64,000 bases of DNA, taken from assembly GCA_900759665.1 (NCBI GenBank), contig CAAEWE010000018.1, positions 140,092-204,091 of the forward strand, in the 5' to 3' direction. Positions 43,672 through 53,910 of this stretch are shown here, in pieces. The notes beneath the pieces were generated by a model. It was given only the letters and a program-made list of their open reading frames with translations, ran no database searches and was not told where the DNA came from. The position numbers and the translations under genes are program-made. The DNA comes from Lachnospiraceae bacterium (GTDB lineage: Bacteria > Bacillota > Clostridia > Lachnospirales > Lachnospiraceae). The stretch's first letter is position 1; every line of letters begins with the position of its first letter.

Positions 43672-44298
43672 TTACTCACTAATGTGTGCAATTCCGTCTT
43701 TTACCGTTACCTTACCGGCACCGATCAGATCGATCGCCTTTGGAAGGATCTTCCATTCTGCCTGCTCCATGACTCTTCTCTGCAGGATCTCAGGGGTATC
43801 TCCCTCCTGTACTTCTACTGCCTTCTGAAGAAGGATCGGACCGTGATCTGCCTTTTCATCGACGAAATGAACCGTAGCTCCGGTCACTTTATTGCCCATT
43901 GCCAGAACACTTTCATGAACCTTTAATCCATAATATCCCATTCCGCAATGTGCGGGGATCAGGGAAGGATGGATATTAATGATACGATTATGATATTTCT
44001 CGATCATCCTTGCGGGTACGATCACCAGGTAACCGGCAAGTACCACCAGATCAATATGATATTCGTCTAATGTATCTAACATGGCATCGGCAAAGGAATC
44101 TCTTGAGTCATATGACTTCGGACTGATGCATCTGGCTGGAATACCTGCCTTAGATGCACGCTCCAGCGCATATGCATTTTCCTTATTGCTGATCACTACA
44201 GCAATCTCTGTATTGCGGATCGTGCCGTCTGCTACAGCATCGATGATCGCCTGGAGATTTGTTCCTCCGCCGGATACGCATACTGCAATCTTTTGCAT
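43672..44298 (-). CDS. purN: Phosphoribosylglycinamide formyltransferase
   Basis: 208 residues from the ATG at 44296-44298 (GGAGG directly upstream). Uses 10-formyl-THF. The loop CVSGGGTNLQAI and the catalytic region NIHPSLIPAHCGMGYYG are present, with the distal ADHGPILLQ. Follows purM by 63 nt. Confidence 0.96.
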   Translation of the reverse strand: MQKIAVCVSGGGTNLQAIIDAVADGTIRNTEIAVVISNKENAYALERASKAGIPARCISPKSYDSRDSFADAMLDTLDEYHIDLVVLAGYLVIVPARMIEKYHNRIINIHPSLIPAHCGMGYYGLKVHESVLAMGNKVTGATVHFVDEKADHGPILLQKAVEVQEGDTPEILQRRVMEQAEWKILPKAIDLIGAGKVTVKDGIAHISE

Positions 44299-44361
44299 AG
44301 TTTCCTCCATGATTGACTGCCCGCTGCATATTGGCACAGCAGACAGATGATTGTAAAATGA

Positions 44362-45390
44362 TTATACTAAATCAATGCCCTTCTCGCCTTCAGCAATCTC
44401 GCCGATAATATAAGCATTCTGTCCGGACTTCTTTACAAGCTCTACGGTCTTGTCTGCGTCAGCGGCATCCACTGCAAGAAGCATACCGATACCCATATTG
44501 TATGTATTGTACATCATTTCCTTTGCGATATCTCCGTCCTTTGCGAGCATAGAGAAGATCGGAGGGATCGGATAGCTGTCCGCCTTTACTCTGGCACGTA
44601 CGCCATCGTGAAGCATTCTTGGGATATTCTCATAGAAGCCGCCACCGGTAATATGGCTGCAGCCCTTAATAGTTACGCCGCCGTCCTTAACGCTCTTTAA
44701 TGCTTTTACGTAGATAATGGTTGGTGTCAGAATAGTCTCACCCAGCGTCTTGCCGCCGAGACATTCATAAGAACGGTTCAGATTGTCCTTGTTGATATCA
44801 AATACTTTACGTACCAGAGAATAACCGTTGCTGTGGATACCGGAGGATGCGATACCTACCAGTACATCGCCCTTCGCAATGCTCTTTCCGGTGATCATTT
44901 TGTCTCTGTCTACGATACCAACGGCAAAACCGGCCAGATCATACTCATCTACCGGATAAAATCCCGGCATCTCTGCTGTCTCACCACCGATCAGTGCTGC
45001 ATCCGACTGACGACAGCCCTCAGCAACACCGCTGACGATCTGTGCGATCTTCTCCGGTTCATTTTTGCCACAGGCAATATAATCTAAGAAAAATAATGGC
45101 TCTCCACCGGCACATGCAATGTCATTTACGCACATTGCCACGCAGTCGATGCCGATCGTGTCGTGCTTGTCCATCTCAAAGGCAATTTTTAACTTGGTTC
45201 CTACTCCGTCCGTACCGGAAACCAGGGTTGGATGCTCCATCCCCTTAAAACTGTCCAGGGAAAATGCCCCTGAAAATCCACCAATGTCTGTCAGCACCTC
45301 GTTTCTCATCGTGCTGGCAACATGCTTTTTCATAAGCTCTACTGCCTTGTAGCCCGCCTCAATGTCAACGCCTGCATTCTTGTAGTCCAT
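44362..45390 (-). CDS. purM: Phosphoribosylformylglycinamidine cyclo-ligase (AIR synthetase)
   Basis: 342 residues, first of the pur cluster. N-terminal [33 protein letters not shown] and [16 protein letters not shown] are canonical. AGAGGAGGC precedes the ATG. No purine riboswitch is seen in the short upstream gap to comEC. Confidence 0.97.
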   Translation of the reverse strand: MDYKNAGVDIEAGYKAVELMKKHVASTMRNEVLTDIGGFSGAFSLDSFKGMEHPTLVSGTDGVGTKLKIAFEMDKHDTIGIDCVAMCVNDIACAGGEPLFFLDYIACGKNEPEKIAQIVSGVAEGCRQSDAALIGGETAEMPGFYPVDEYDLAGFAVGIVDRDKMITGKSIAKGDVLVGIASSGIHSNGYSLVRKVFDINKDNLNRSYECLGGKTLGETILTPTIIYVKALKSVKDGGVTIKGCSHITGGGFYENIPRMLHDGVRARVKADSYPIPPIFSMLAKDGDIAKEMMYNTYNMGIGMLLAVDAADADKTVELVKKSGQNAYIIGEIAEGEKGIDLV

Positions 45391-45467
45391 GATAAGCCTC
45401 CTCTATTTGTATTTATATCTTCACTTGATCAAAGATATTCTCATTGTAGCACAAAGCAAATTGTTTG

Positions 45468-47849
45468 TCATTTACTTTTTGAAAGGTTATCCAGATTGTC
45501 CAGATATCCGGACAGCCGGGGCGTTCCCTTTCGGAAAGTTACAGATAAAGCTCCGCTTTCATCGGTTCGCCGGATGTCCGCTCCGGAGGAGGCCAGCCGT
45601 TCCAGAAGTTCCTTGTGTGGATGACCGTAGCGGTTTTTCCTGCCGCAGGAGATCAGGGCACATTCCGGTTTTAACCGGTCAAGCAGTTGTTCACCGGTGG
45701 AATTTTTGGAACCGTGATGTGCCACTTTTAGAACCGTGTAATGTTCCGGAATATGATAGGACTGTCTGGTGCTGGCAGAACTTATAATATTTTGAAGGGC
45801 TTCCTCTCCTGCCCCCTCCAGATCTCCGGTAAACAGACAGGAAAAATACTGATACTGCATACTAAGAGTGATGGATTCTGCGTTGGCAGAGTCAAAGGCA
45901 TTGCCCGCTGCCGGATTCAGGCAGACAAAGGAGACCCCACCAGACTGAAAATAACTGCCGGTGGATAAATAACGGACCGGAATATGTTTTTGCTCTGCTG
46001 CTTTCCGGAGCAGAACATAGCCGCTTTGGTCTTTGTCTGCAACATCCGGCAGAAGAAGCTGACGGATATGATACCCGTCGCCGCTCATGTTTATCAGCTC
46101 CTCCAGGCCATTGATATGGTCTTCATCTGCATGTGTGGCGATCATATAGTCGATCTGCCGGATCCCTCTGGATTTGAGAAATGGCAGAATACGGTATTTT
46201 CCCACCTGCTTTTCACTGGTACTTCCTCCATCGATCAGAATATTCTGCTGTTTTGGTGTGTGTATATAAATGCCATCCCCCTGCCCTACATCAAGCAGGG
46301 TTATTTCAAATGAGGCAGAAGGAATGGGCAGGATCAGCAGAATGCACATTGCCGGAAGGAGCTTTCCCAGATGTTTTGTTTTTTTTCGAAGTATTTCCGG
46401 CTGCAGCGGTACCTTTTGATATTCCATTTCATCAATTTTGTGAAAGGAATATAAAAGCCATGCCAGAATGCCGGAAAGTATAAGATAATATAACAGGAGC
46501 TGCCACCAGCAGGGGCGTCCTATGATCAGCATATGACCCGGAAGCTTTTGAAAGACCCGGCAGATTGCTTCGTAAATCTTTAACAGCCAATAAGCATTGG
46601 ATAAAATAAATTTGCCAAGAGGCATATAAATACATCCTGCTACCCCTCCGGAAAAAGATAAGATGACGAGAACAGATGCCAGAGGAATAACAAATAAATT
46701 GATCACAATGCCATATAATGGGATTTCAAAAAAGAAATACAGCATAACCGGCAGTGTCGTCAGTTGAACAGCACTGCTCATCAGAAACATTTGTTCCAGT
46801 TTTTGTAACTGTCTTTGAAAGAATATCTGTAATCTGCCGGTGTGTTTATTGGCGAGAAGTTCTTTCTCACGTTGATGTATTTTCCTGCGTTTCCGCCGCT
46901 GCTCCCATGGATCTCCAATCCACACCTGTTCCAAAACGGGCAGAACCAGATATATTCCTGCCATGGCACCAAAAGAAAGGAGAAAGCTGCAGGAAAAAAG
47001 TGCGAACGGCTTTTGCAGCAGAATGATCACCGCCGCCAGAGCCAATGCATTTTTGCCGTCGTAGGTGCGTTCGAACAGATCAGCCGCGATCAAAAGGATC
47101 ATCATAATGACTGCCCGGCTGGTCGAGATGCTGAAATCTGTCATCTGACCATAGGCGGCGGTCAGAACAATACAGACAGGGATCGCGATGTGTTCCGGAA
47201 GATACAGCTTTTTGAAAAGCTTTCGGAGCGACATGCCAAGAATTGACACATGAAGTCCGCTGATGGCCAGCAGATGACCGATTCCACTTTCCTGATACAG
47301 CTTTTGTATATTCATATCGAGAAGAGATTTGTCTCCGAGGATCATGGCAGATACGATCCCGCTTTCTTTGACCGGCAGACAGGTCCGGTAGACAAGGCTT
47401 AGTCTGTCCCTGATCTGGTACAGCAGATTTTGGACGGGATATACACGGGGCTGCAGAATACGGAAAGAGTCTGCCTGCAAATTATAGTAAATTCCCTTTT
47501 CTTTATAATACTCCCGGCGATCGAACATACCGGGATTGGTGGCGACGGGAAATTCACAGAGTGTTCCTTTCAGAAAAAGTATGTTTCCGGGCTGCAGGGA
47601 CGGCTTTCCGGAAAGGGAAACATACAGCTTATTTTGCGAATAGACTGAATCGTTTCCGTGCAGTTGAATGCGGCAGTTTTTCAGATATAACACGGTCCGG
47701 TCCTGCCTGCCCTGTTCCAGACAGATCCGTTCGATGGTTCCGGTGGTTTCAGCAAAGGTCTGATTTTCCCAGACTCCGTTAAAACAATAATACCGGGCAT
47801 CATCCTTTTGAGAATTGATGGCCCGGTATAAAAGAAATAAAATCGTCAT
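45468..47849 (-). CDS. comEC: DNA internalisation protein ComEC/Rec2
   Basis: 793 residues from the ATG at 47847-47849. An OB-fold region is followed by the ComEC transmembrane core (VSAMILGDKSLLD, GIGHLLAISGLHVS) and a C-terminal metallo-beta-lactamase domain (ATHADEDHINGLEEL). It forms the DNA uptake channel. In-frame codons continue upstream as IKRPFVWIFIG, and AGGAGG (47890-47895), overlapping the stop of the GerMN gene, is 7 nt before an ATC at 47880-47882. The real start is probably that ATC, giving 804 residues; the ATG used here lacks a ribosome site. Confidence 0.93.
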   Translation of the reverse strand: MTILFLLYRAINSQKDDARYYCFNGVWENQTFAETTGTIERICLEQGRQDRTVLYLKNCRIQLHGNDSVYSQNKLYVSLSGKPSLQPGNILFLKGTLCEFPVATNPGMFDRREYYKEKGIYYNLQADSFRILQPRVYPVQNLLYQIRDRLSLVYRTCLPVKESGIVSAMILGDKSLLDMNIQKLYQESGIGHLLAISGLHVSILGMSLRKLFKKLYLPEHIAIPVCIVLTAAYGQMTDFSISTSRAVIMMILLIAADLFERTYDGKNALALAAVIILLQKPFALFSCSFLLSFGAMAGIYLVLPVLEQVWIGDPWEQRRKRRKIHQREKELLANKHTGRLQIFFQRQLQKLEQMFLMSSAVQLTTLPVMLYFFFEIPLYGIVINLFVIPLASVLVILSFSGGVAGCIYMPLGKFILSNAYWLLKIYEAICRVFQKLPGHMLIIGRPCWWQLLLYYLILSGILAWLLYSFHKIDEMEYQKVPLQPEILRKKTKHLGKLLPAMCILLILPIPSASFEITLLDVGQGDGIYIHTPKQQNILIDGGSTSEKQVGKYRILPFLKSRGIRQIDYMIATHADEDHINGLEELINMSGDGYHIRQLLLPDVADKDQSGYVLLRKAAEQKHIPVRYLSTGSYFQSGGVSFVCLNPAAGNAFDSANAESITLSMQYQYFSCLFTGDLEGAGEEALQNIISSASTRQSYHIPEHYTVLKVAHHGSKNSTGEQLLDRLKPECALISCGRKNRYGHPHKELLERLASSGADIRRTDESGALSVTFRKGTPRLSGYLDNLDNLSKSK

Positions 47850-47893
47850 TCCGATAAAAATCCATACAAATGGTCGTTTGATATGCGTTCCTC

Positions 47894-48874
47894 CTATTCC
47901 TGATCGACAATATCCAGGTTACGTTCAAAGGCTGAACCAAAATCAATGGTATCGTTATATAAAAGTACTTGTTCTCCATTAATACTGAACTGGACTTTAT
48001 TGATATTGGATAATTCCGCAAGTGTATCCACCACTGAATAAATTGTGGCCTCTGCAGAAATATTTGTCCTTTTTTTGAGAAATTCTTCGGAAAAATCCAC
48101 ATAACATGTGTTTTCCTTAACGGAAATCTTATTAAGCTGTGTTTTTTCCGGTATGGTTGCCTTGATCTTATCAGGATCTGTGCCGTCAATGGAATACGGT
48201 CCACGGATCAACTGCTCTACCGCAAGCTGTTCCAGAGGAATCGTAGCATCATAGGTGATATCCACCGGCACCTTGACAAGGTTGTTGCCTGTCTTGTCAC
48301 TAAAATACATGTTTAATGTTGCTTTTTGTTTATAGGTGGTCTCACCACCTGTGTTATCAATAAAAGTATCGGCAGTCATATATCCCACTGCATCGAAATT
48401 GGAATCGGTCAGGGGCTGACCGGAGACATAGAACTGTACACTGCTTACCCCACGGATCTGGCAGAGGGTTTTTACAATGGCGGCTCTTCGGAGTATCTCA
48501 GACACACCTTTTAATTTTCCGTAGCCGGAGCTTAAGTAAAGGGTCAGCTGACCCGAATCCTCGAACATAAATTCATCCACCGTGACATCATCGGGAATGG
48601 CTTTACGCAGACCGATATCTTTCGGCTCTGACTGAAGTCTTTTCAAAAATTCGTTAACCAGATCGTCCCGTTTACGGAAGGAAGGAGTGTATTTTTCATA
48701 TCCTACTTTTGTCTCCTTGGCATCCGGGCAGAATACATAATAGCCGGTATATTCCTTTTCTTTGTGAAGGGAACAGCCTCCGCAGACGAGAAGTACCAGA
48801 AAAAGGACACATAAAGACAAGCTCTGTCGTAACAGATGCGTATTTTTGTTTGTAATGTCTGTCAGATATGACAT
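47894..48874 (-). CDS. GerMN-domain lipoprotein
   Basis: 326 residues from the ATG at 48872-48874 (AAAGGAGGAAC). Signal peptide with lipobox CGGC. Two GerMN domains (about 70-160 and 190-300; the second has NTCYVDFSEEF). Homologues include GerM (sporulation/germination) and lipoproteins encoded beside two-component systems, where they may modulate the kinase. Follows the histidine kinase by 85 nt; its stop codon overlaps the comEC ribosome site. Confidence 0.85.
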   Translation of the reverse strand: MSYLTDITNKNTHLLRQSLSLCVLFLVLLVCGGCSLHKEKEYTGYYVFCPDAKETKVGYEKYTPSFRKRDDLVNEFLKRLQSEPKDIGLRKAIPDDVTVDEFMFEDSGQLTLYLSSGYGKLKGVSEILRRAAIVKTLCQIRGVSSVQFYVSGQPLTDSNFDAVGYMTADTFIDNTGGETTYKQKATLNMYFSDKTGNNLVKVPVDITYDATIPLEQLAVEQLIRGPYSIDGTDPDKIKATIPEKTQLNKISVKENTCYVDFSEEFLKKRTNISAEATIYSVVDTLAELSNINKVQFSINGEQVLLYNDTIDFGSAFERNLDIVDQE

Positions 48875-48959
48875 GTTTGTTCCTCCTTTCCGGTAATGGT
48901 GACGGGTAGTCTCCGTCTGAAATACAGGGATCACAGCAGGGTGTCTGTCCCTCACCCAT

Positions 48960-50393
48960 TTATGGGACATATGTCAATGGAATACGTACGGTGAAGGTGG
49001 TTCCCTCTTTTTCTTTGCTATACAGCTTAATAGAACCACGGTGTAAAAGAACGGCACTCCTGGTTAGTGAAAGTCCAAGACCGGTGCCGCCGGTATCTCT
49101 GGAACGGGCTTTGTCCACACGGTAAAAACGCTCAAAGACATTGTCCTGTACATCCTCCGGAATACCTACGCCGGAATCCTGTACCGTCACATAGAAAAAC
49201 TTGTGATCGGCATTGAGGGTCACACGAACCCATCCATCGTCGTAATTATATTTAATAGCATTTTCAATCAGATTGTTTAATGCTATGGACATTTTGGTTT
49301 CATCAATATCAGCCATAACAGGACGGTAACTTTCGTAAATTAATTCAATGTTGCGTTCGGCTGCGATTGGTCTGAGACGCTTTAAAAGCTGTTCCAGAAG
49401 ATCGTTGATACTGGTATTGACAACCTCAACCTGAGAGGTATTCTTGTCCATTTTAACCATGGAAAGAAGATCATTGATGATCTTGGTCATGCGTTCGATC
49501 TCATTGGTGATATCACCAAGAAATTCCCGGTAGATTTCCTCCGGCATGCCTTCCTGGGAAAGCAGGGAATCAGCAAGAACCTTCATAGATGCGATCGGAG
49601 TTTTCAACTCATGGGATACGTTGGAAACAAACTCCTGACGTGCCGTATCCTGATTGCGGATGACATCGATCATCTGATTAAAGGAATCTGAAATGCTGCT
49701 GATCTCTGAGAAACCATGCATATTGAGTTTGACACTCATATCACCCTGGGAGATTTCGTTGATGGATGTGGTGATCTGCTTCAATGGGCGTGCAAGAAGG
49801 GTAGAATAAAGTAACGCTCCCAGAAGCACCAGAATCGTTAATATCAGCAGGACGATATACACCTGACGTTTCACGGCATCTGCCATCTGATGGAGATTTT
49901 TGGTAGAAAAGCTCATGATCACAACACCGTCGGTACTCTGCTTGTTGGAATTGACGATCGGCATAGTAAGCTGGACATACTCTCCCAGTTCATTTATGTA
50001 TTTGCCGTCAGAGCCTCCAAAGCATTTTACCACCTCTGTGGAAATAACAGTTTTGCCATCCTCGAGACCATAGGTGTCATGAATGATCCTGAGGTTCTGA
50101 TCCACCAGAATGATACGTCCCTGATAGATTTCTGCAATCTGGGCGGCCTCTTCCACAACCTCATCGCTGTCGTGATCTACCAGATAACCGGAAGAAACTA
50201 CAAGATTGGAGATCATGGTGCCGTAGGACTGCAGCTCATCCACACGCTGGGATACCAGTCTGGACTCATATGCATTTGTGATAATTATAGAAAAAATATA
50301 CAGGGGAACAAGTCCCATCATTAAAAATACGATCAGTACCTGTATCCGCATACTGCGGAGAACATACAGAACTCTGCCAAAAAATTGTTTCAA
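48960..50393 (-). CDS. Sensor histidine kinase
   Basis: 477 residues. Span 1 (about 18-39), an extracytoplasmic sensor domain (40-176), span 2 (about 178-200), HAMP, HisKA with phospho-acceptor His261 (SNVSHELKTP) and an HATPase domain with N (NLIENAIKYN), G1 (DSGVGIP), F and G2 (TGGTGLGL) boxes. The layout resembles the WalK/PhoR/ResE group, without a PAS domain. Cognate response regulator just upstream. Confidence 0.93.
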   Translation of the reverse strand: MKQFFGRVLYVLRSMRIQVLIVFLMMGLVPLYIFSIIITNAYESRLVSQRVDELQSYGTMISNLVVSSGYLVDHDSDEVVEEAAQIAEIYQGRIILVDQNLRIIHDTYGLEDGKTVISTEVVKCFGGSDGKYINELGEYVQLTMPIVNSNKQSTDGVVIMSFSTKNLHQMADAVKRQVYIVLLILTILVLLGALLYSTLLARPLKQITTSINEISQGDMSVKLNMHGFSEISSISDSFNQMIDVIRNQDTARQEFVSNVSHELKTPIASMKVLADSLLSQEGMPEEIYREFLGDITNEIERMTKIINDLLSMVKMDKNTSQVEVVNTSINDLLEQLLKRLRPIAAERNIELIYESYRPVMADIDETKMSIALNNLIENAIKYNYDDGWVRVTLNADHKFFYVTVQDSGVGIPEDVQDNVFERFYRVDKARSRDTGGTGLGLSLTRSAVLLHRGSIKLYSKEKEGTTFTVRIPLTYVP

Positions 50394-50453
50394 AGTGCAC
50401 CCTTCCCTGCCGTTTGAAGCATTTATTTTAGTAATCCGGAAGCCGCAGCCGGT

Positions 50454-51143
50454 TTATTTCTGAAAATAATACCCAACGCCCCATTTGGTATGTATATACT
50501 TTGGATCGCTCGGTTTGCTTTCGATTTTTTCCCGGAGACGGCGGATATGAACATCCACGGTCCGGACATCTCCCGGGTAATCATAACCCCAGACAGTATT
50601 TAATAACTCTTCCCGGCTGTACACTTTGTTGGGATGAACCATTAAAAGCTCCAGAAGATCAAATTCTTTTGCGGTCAGGTTTACTTCCTTTTCCTCAATA
50701 TAGGCTCTGCGGCTGTCACAGTCCACTTTTAATACATCGTATGTAAGAAGCTTTGGATTCTCGTCATGGGTATGACCAGCATTACTTCGTCTTATGATGG
50801 CTTTGATCCTTGCCTTAACCTCGAGAATATTGAATGGTTTAGTGATATAATCATCGGCACCGTATTCCAGACCGAGGATCTTATCCATATCATCCCCTTT
50901 TGCAGTCAGCATAATGATCGGCACATCAGAAAACTCCCGTACCTGCTGGCAGACCTCGAAGCCGGTGAGAACCGGAAGCATGACATCCAGCAATACAACA
51001 TCATATTCATTTTTGCGGATCAGATCCAGAGCTTCCTGTCCATCATAAGCACAATCCACATCCATTCCGTCCTGTTCCAGACTGAAACGGATTCCTTTTA
51101 CGATAAGTTTTTCATCATCAACAACCAGAACTTTTCTAGCCAT
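50454..51143 (-). CDS. OmpR-family response regulator
   Basis: 229 residues. A receiver domain with acidic pocket (VVDDE), phospho-acceptor Asp53 (VVLLDVMLP), Thr/Ser switch in MLTAKG and Lys in YITKPF. The C-terminal winged helix ends RTVDVHIRRLREKIESKP...WGVGYYF. Most similar in style to WalR/ResD. First of the regulator-kinase-GerMN-comEC run, 31 nt after comEA. Confidence 0.94.
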   Translation of the reverse strand: MARKVLVVDDEKLIVKGIRFSLEQDGMDVDCAYDGQEALDLIRKNEYDVVLLDVMLPVLTGFEVCQQVREFSDVPIIMLTAKGDDMDKILGLEYGADDYITKPFNILEVKARIKAIIRRSNAGHTHDENPKLLTYDVLKVDCDSRRAYIEEKEVNLTAKEFDLLELLMVHPNKVYSREELLNTVWGYDYPGDVRTVDVHIRRLREKIESKPSDPKYIHTKWGVGYYFQK

Positions 51144-51174
51144 AACGCTCCCCCTAAACTTTTCATTGATTCTT

Positions 51175-51789
51175 TTACACGGTGATCTGATCTTTGATCC
51201 GGTTAAATATCCCCTCTTTAATACCGGAGATCTTCATAATATCTTCAATGGAAGCAAAGCATCCATTTTCTGCACGGTAATCAATGATCAACTGTGCTTT
51301 TGCCTCGCCAATTCCGGCAAGCGTCATTAATTCCGCAGAATCCGCCTTATTAATATTGACCAGACCGTTCCCTTTATCGTCCTTTCCGGGTTGTTTTTTC
51401 CCGGAACCGGAACGCTTCCCCTGTCGCGGGATCGTGATCTGTTCCCCGTCATTTAATGGTCTCGCCTGATTGATCGCTGCACGATCGGCTTTTTTGCGAA
51501 AACCTCCTGCCGCATCCACAGCATCGCAGACCCTGGCATCTCCGGTAAAGCGGTAAACACCGGGATTTCTCACAGCTCCACAGATATATACCGCACATTC
51601 CCCTTGACCGGCAGTATTGTTGTCAGTGGCCAGACCATCTGCCTGAATAGATGGTACCGGTGATTCAAAACCGGATGTCCATTCCTGTATCTCTCCGGAT
51701 GCCCCTGTGGCAGATCTAAGATAGAGCCAGCAAGACATTGCCAGAAAACAGATACATATTCCTATTGTAACCAATGTGTGACGTTTCAT
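51175..51789 (-). CDS. comEA: ComEA-like DNA-binding competence protein
   Basis: 204 residues. N-terminal anchor (about 6-24), SLBB domain (CAVYICGAVRNPGVY, about 66-125), a basic Ser/Gly/Lys linker, and two helix-hairpin-helix motifs (LVNINKADSAELMTLAGIGEAKA onward). It binds incoming DNA at the cell surface. It is separated from comEC by the two-component system and the GerMN gene, all in the same direction. Confidence 0.92.
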   Translation of the reverse strand: MKRHTLVTIGICICFLAMSCWLYLRSATGASGEIQEWTSGFESPVPSIQADGLATDNNTAGQGECAVYICGAVRNPGVYRFTGDARVCDAVDAAGGFRKKADRAAINQARPLNDGEQITIPRQGKRSGSGKKQPGKDDKGNGLVNINKADSAELMTLAGIGEAKAQLIIDYRAENGCFASIEDIMKISGIKEGIFNRIKDQITV

Positions 51790-51900
51790 AATACCTCCTA
51801 CAAATTAAATCCGTAGCAGATATATGTCATAATAAATGCGAACCTACTTCTATTCTAACGATTCCAGCCAAAAAAACAATAGCCACACGGGAAAAATTTA

Positions 51901-52335
51901 TTAATTTTTCTTAAAAATTATGATCCCTGCCAGAAAGAGTACGGTTCCAAGAAGTTTCATCCAGTCAAATCCTGTTTTTTCTACGCCAAATAATCCGAAC
52001 AGTTCGATCAGGTACGCAGAGATAAGCTGGGCAGCGACAATAAGCATAACAGCTTTTGCAGGACCAAGCTGATTCATTCCGATGATCACCGTATAGGTGA
52101 TAAACGCACCAATGACGCCCCCTAAAAGCATATAGCGCGGATGAACACGCAGAATACCTGCAATCTGTCCATCTCTTCCGGTCAGAAACCATGCTGCAAT
52201 ACAGACGATCAAAGCTGTCAGCTGGACAAATGCGGCAGAGATCCAGACGCTGGTCTGTTTAGTCACTTCGGTATTAAAGACACCCTGCACACTCATCAGA
52301 ATACCGGATATGAAAGAAATAATCATTCCCCACAT
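51901..52335 (-). CDS. DMT-superfamily YdcZ-like transporter (DUF606)
   Basis: 144 residues with five hydrophobic segments. The MSVQGVFNTEVTKQTSVWISA and IGAFITYTVIIGMNQLGPAKAVMLIVAAQ pattern fits DUF606/YdcZ half-size transporters, which usually occur in pairs. No second copy is adjacent. Substrate unknown. Confidence 0.85.
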   Translation of the reverse strand: MWGMIISFISGILMSVQGVFNTEVTKQTSVWISAAFVQLTALIVCIAAWFLTGRDGQIAGILRVHPRYMLLGGVIGAFITYTVIIGMNQLGPAKAVMLIVAAQLISAYLIELFGLFGVEKTGFDWMKLLGTVLFLAGIIIFKKN

Positions 52336-52433
52336 AATAAAAGATCCTCTCTAAATTATAAAATCAGTATTCCCAGAACCGGCAAGTTTTATACGTAACA
52401 AAAGGATATTAATAATTTGCGGATATGATAAAT

Positions 52434-52461
52434 AAAGGTCTGCCCATTCCGGCAGACCTTT
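52434..52461. terminator. Bidirectional terminator
   Basis: AAAGGTCTGCC (52434-52444) pairs perfectly with GGCAGACCTTT (52451-52461), followed by TATTG on one side and ATTTATC on the other. It ends the sulfotransferase-like gene. Confidence 0.85.
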
Positions 52462-52487
52462 ATTGTACAAAGTTTCGTTAATCAATA

Positions 52488-53786
52488 TTATTTGCGGAGA
52501 ATTTTCCTCAAAGGTCCCCATACCCGTTCCACTTTGGAGTTAGTATCCATGGCAAGATCGATTCCACGCTGTAAATCGGAACTCATATTATGACAGGCGG
52601 TATTGCATTCCTTCTGCTCCTTTTCAAGATCTTTGAGTTTCTTCTCTAATATATTTATTTTTTCAAGAAGCTGTTCCACATCTGGTGAGTCACTTGCCTT
52701 TAAAGCTTCTTCCCTTGCAGCATTCTGATGTTTTACTTCTTTCTCCAACGCATTGAGCCGGCCGCACTGCTCCATATAGATTAATCCAAAAAAGCGGATT
52801 ACATCCTCAAACATATAGCCGTTGTTTTCACGCCAAACCTTTCCCTCTTTTACGCCCTGATGAAAAAGAGGTTCGCTTGAATGAAGATATTCTTTGGCAA
52901 TGGCAGCATTTCCTTTTTTGTAGTTGTGCATAAATTGCCTGGATTCTTCTGCAGAGAGCATAATATAATTGTTATAAGGACTTTTTAAGCTCTCGCACTC
53001 CTCAACAATACGACGGATATCAGAGCGTTCCTGGCTCTCCTTCGGCAGAACGGAGTTCATGACGCGGCGGATCTCCTGGGAATTACCGGTAATGGAAGCA
53101 TTTGTTTCCCGGTGAACGATCTGAAATTCATCGCTGTAATCAATACCAAGAGTCTCTATAAAATCAGAATAGATATCGTGATTTTTGCCGCCAAATTTAT
53201 CTCTCTCAAAAATACGGACAATAATATTTTCTTTGCCTACTACAGAGGCAATGTTTTCCAGTGTCTCGTAATAGTCCAGAACAATCTCCCGTGGATGTTT
53301 CCAGAAACTTTTCCATTTGGTGGTACGGAATGTTCCCCAGCCTTCTTTGACCTGTTGTGCAAACCAGGAATTGGCAAATTCATCCTGTCTGCGGAGATAT
53401 ACGATCACCTTGATCTGATAACCGGATTGTTCGGCATCTTCCTGGATTCTGTTCCAGAAGGCAAACATTTTCCCTTGTGAGGAAGTCCATAAATTTTCAT
53501 CGGATAAGATGACATTGTCTGTCTGTTCAAAAGAATCATGAATCATTTTGATGCCTCTTTGAAACATTTGTTCATCTTTTTCTATATTTCTGGTACCATC
53601 CGCTTTTTTCGTGCCTCCTACAAGGAAATGACCGTTTCGTCTCTTTTCAACCTTAGGAAACTTAAAATTTAATATAGGGTAACTGTATCCCAGTTTTTTC
53701 AATACAGATTCATTATCCACACAAAACATCTGAATAGATGTTGTGGCTGTTTTGGGAGTACCTATGTGTAAATAAAGTGTACGCAT
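52488..53786 (-). CDS. Sulfotransferase-like protein with C-terminal coiled coil
   Basis: 432 residues. The N-terminal HIGTPKTATTSIQ matches the 5'-phosphosulfate-binding loop of sulfotransferases, and VIVYLRRQDEFANSWFAQQV lies where the 3'-phosphate-binding Arg/Ser site is expected. The last 100 residues form a predicted coiled coil (ALEKEVKHQN...LEKKLKDLEKEQKE). It may sulfate a surface glycan or lipid. Lone gene in a lower-GC patch, unlike its core neighbours; transfer is possible. Confidence 0.75.
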   Translation of the reverse strand: MRTLYLHIGTPKTATTSIQMFCVDNESVLKKLGYSYPILNFKFPKVEKRRNGHFLVGGTKKADGTRNIEKDEQMFQRGIKMIHDSFEQTDNVILSDENLWTSSQGKMFAFWNRIQEDAEQSGYQIKVIVYLRRQDEFANSWFAQQVKEGWGTFRTTKWKSFWKHPREIVLDYYETLENIASVVGKENIIVRIFERDKFGGKNHDIYSDFIETLGIDYSDEFQIVHRETNASITGNSQEIRRVMNSVLPKESQERSDIRRIVEECESLKSPYNNYIMLSAEESRQFMHNYKKGNAAIAKEYLHSSEPLFHQGVKEGKVWRENNGYMFEDVIRFFGLIYMEQCGRLNALEKEVKHQNAAREEALKASDSPDVEQLLEKINILEKKLKDLEKEQKECNTACHNMSSDLQRGIDLAMDTNSKVERVWGPLRKILRK

Positions 53787-53910
53787 ATTTTCTTCCTTCC
53801 TATCTTACGTTATTATACCCTGTATAAGGCATTCCATAAGCATATTACATGTTATTTCAATATTTGTAAAGAATAATTTTTAAAATTAATTTAAAATAAT
53901 ATAAACCATT

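Noticed and set aside
47800..48204. 134-codon minus-strand frame across the comEC/GerMN junction
   Set aside because: Overlaps two well-supported genes in another frame and has no family match.
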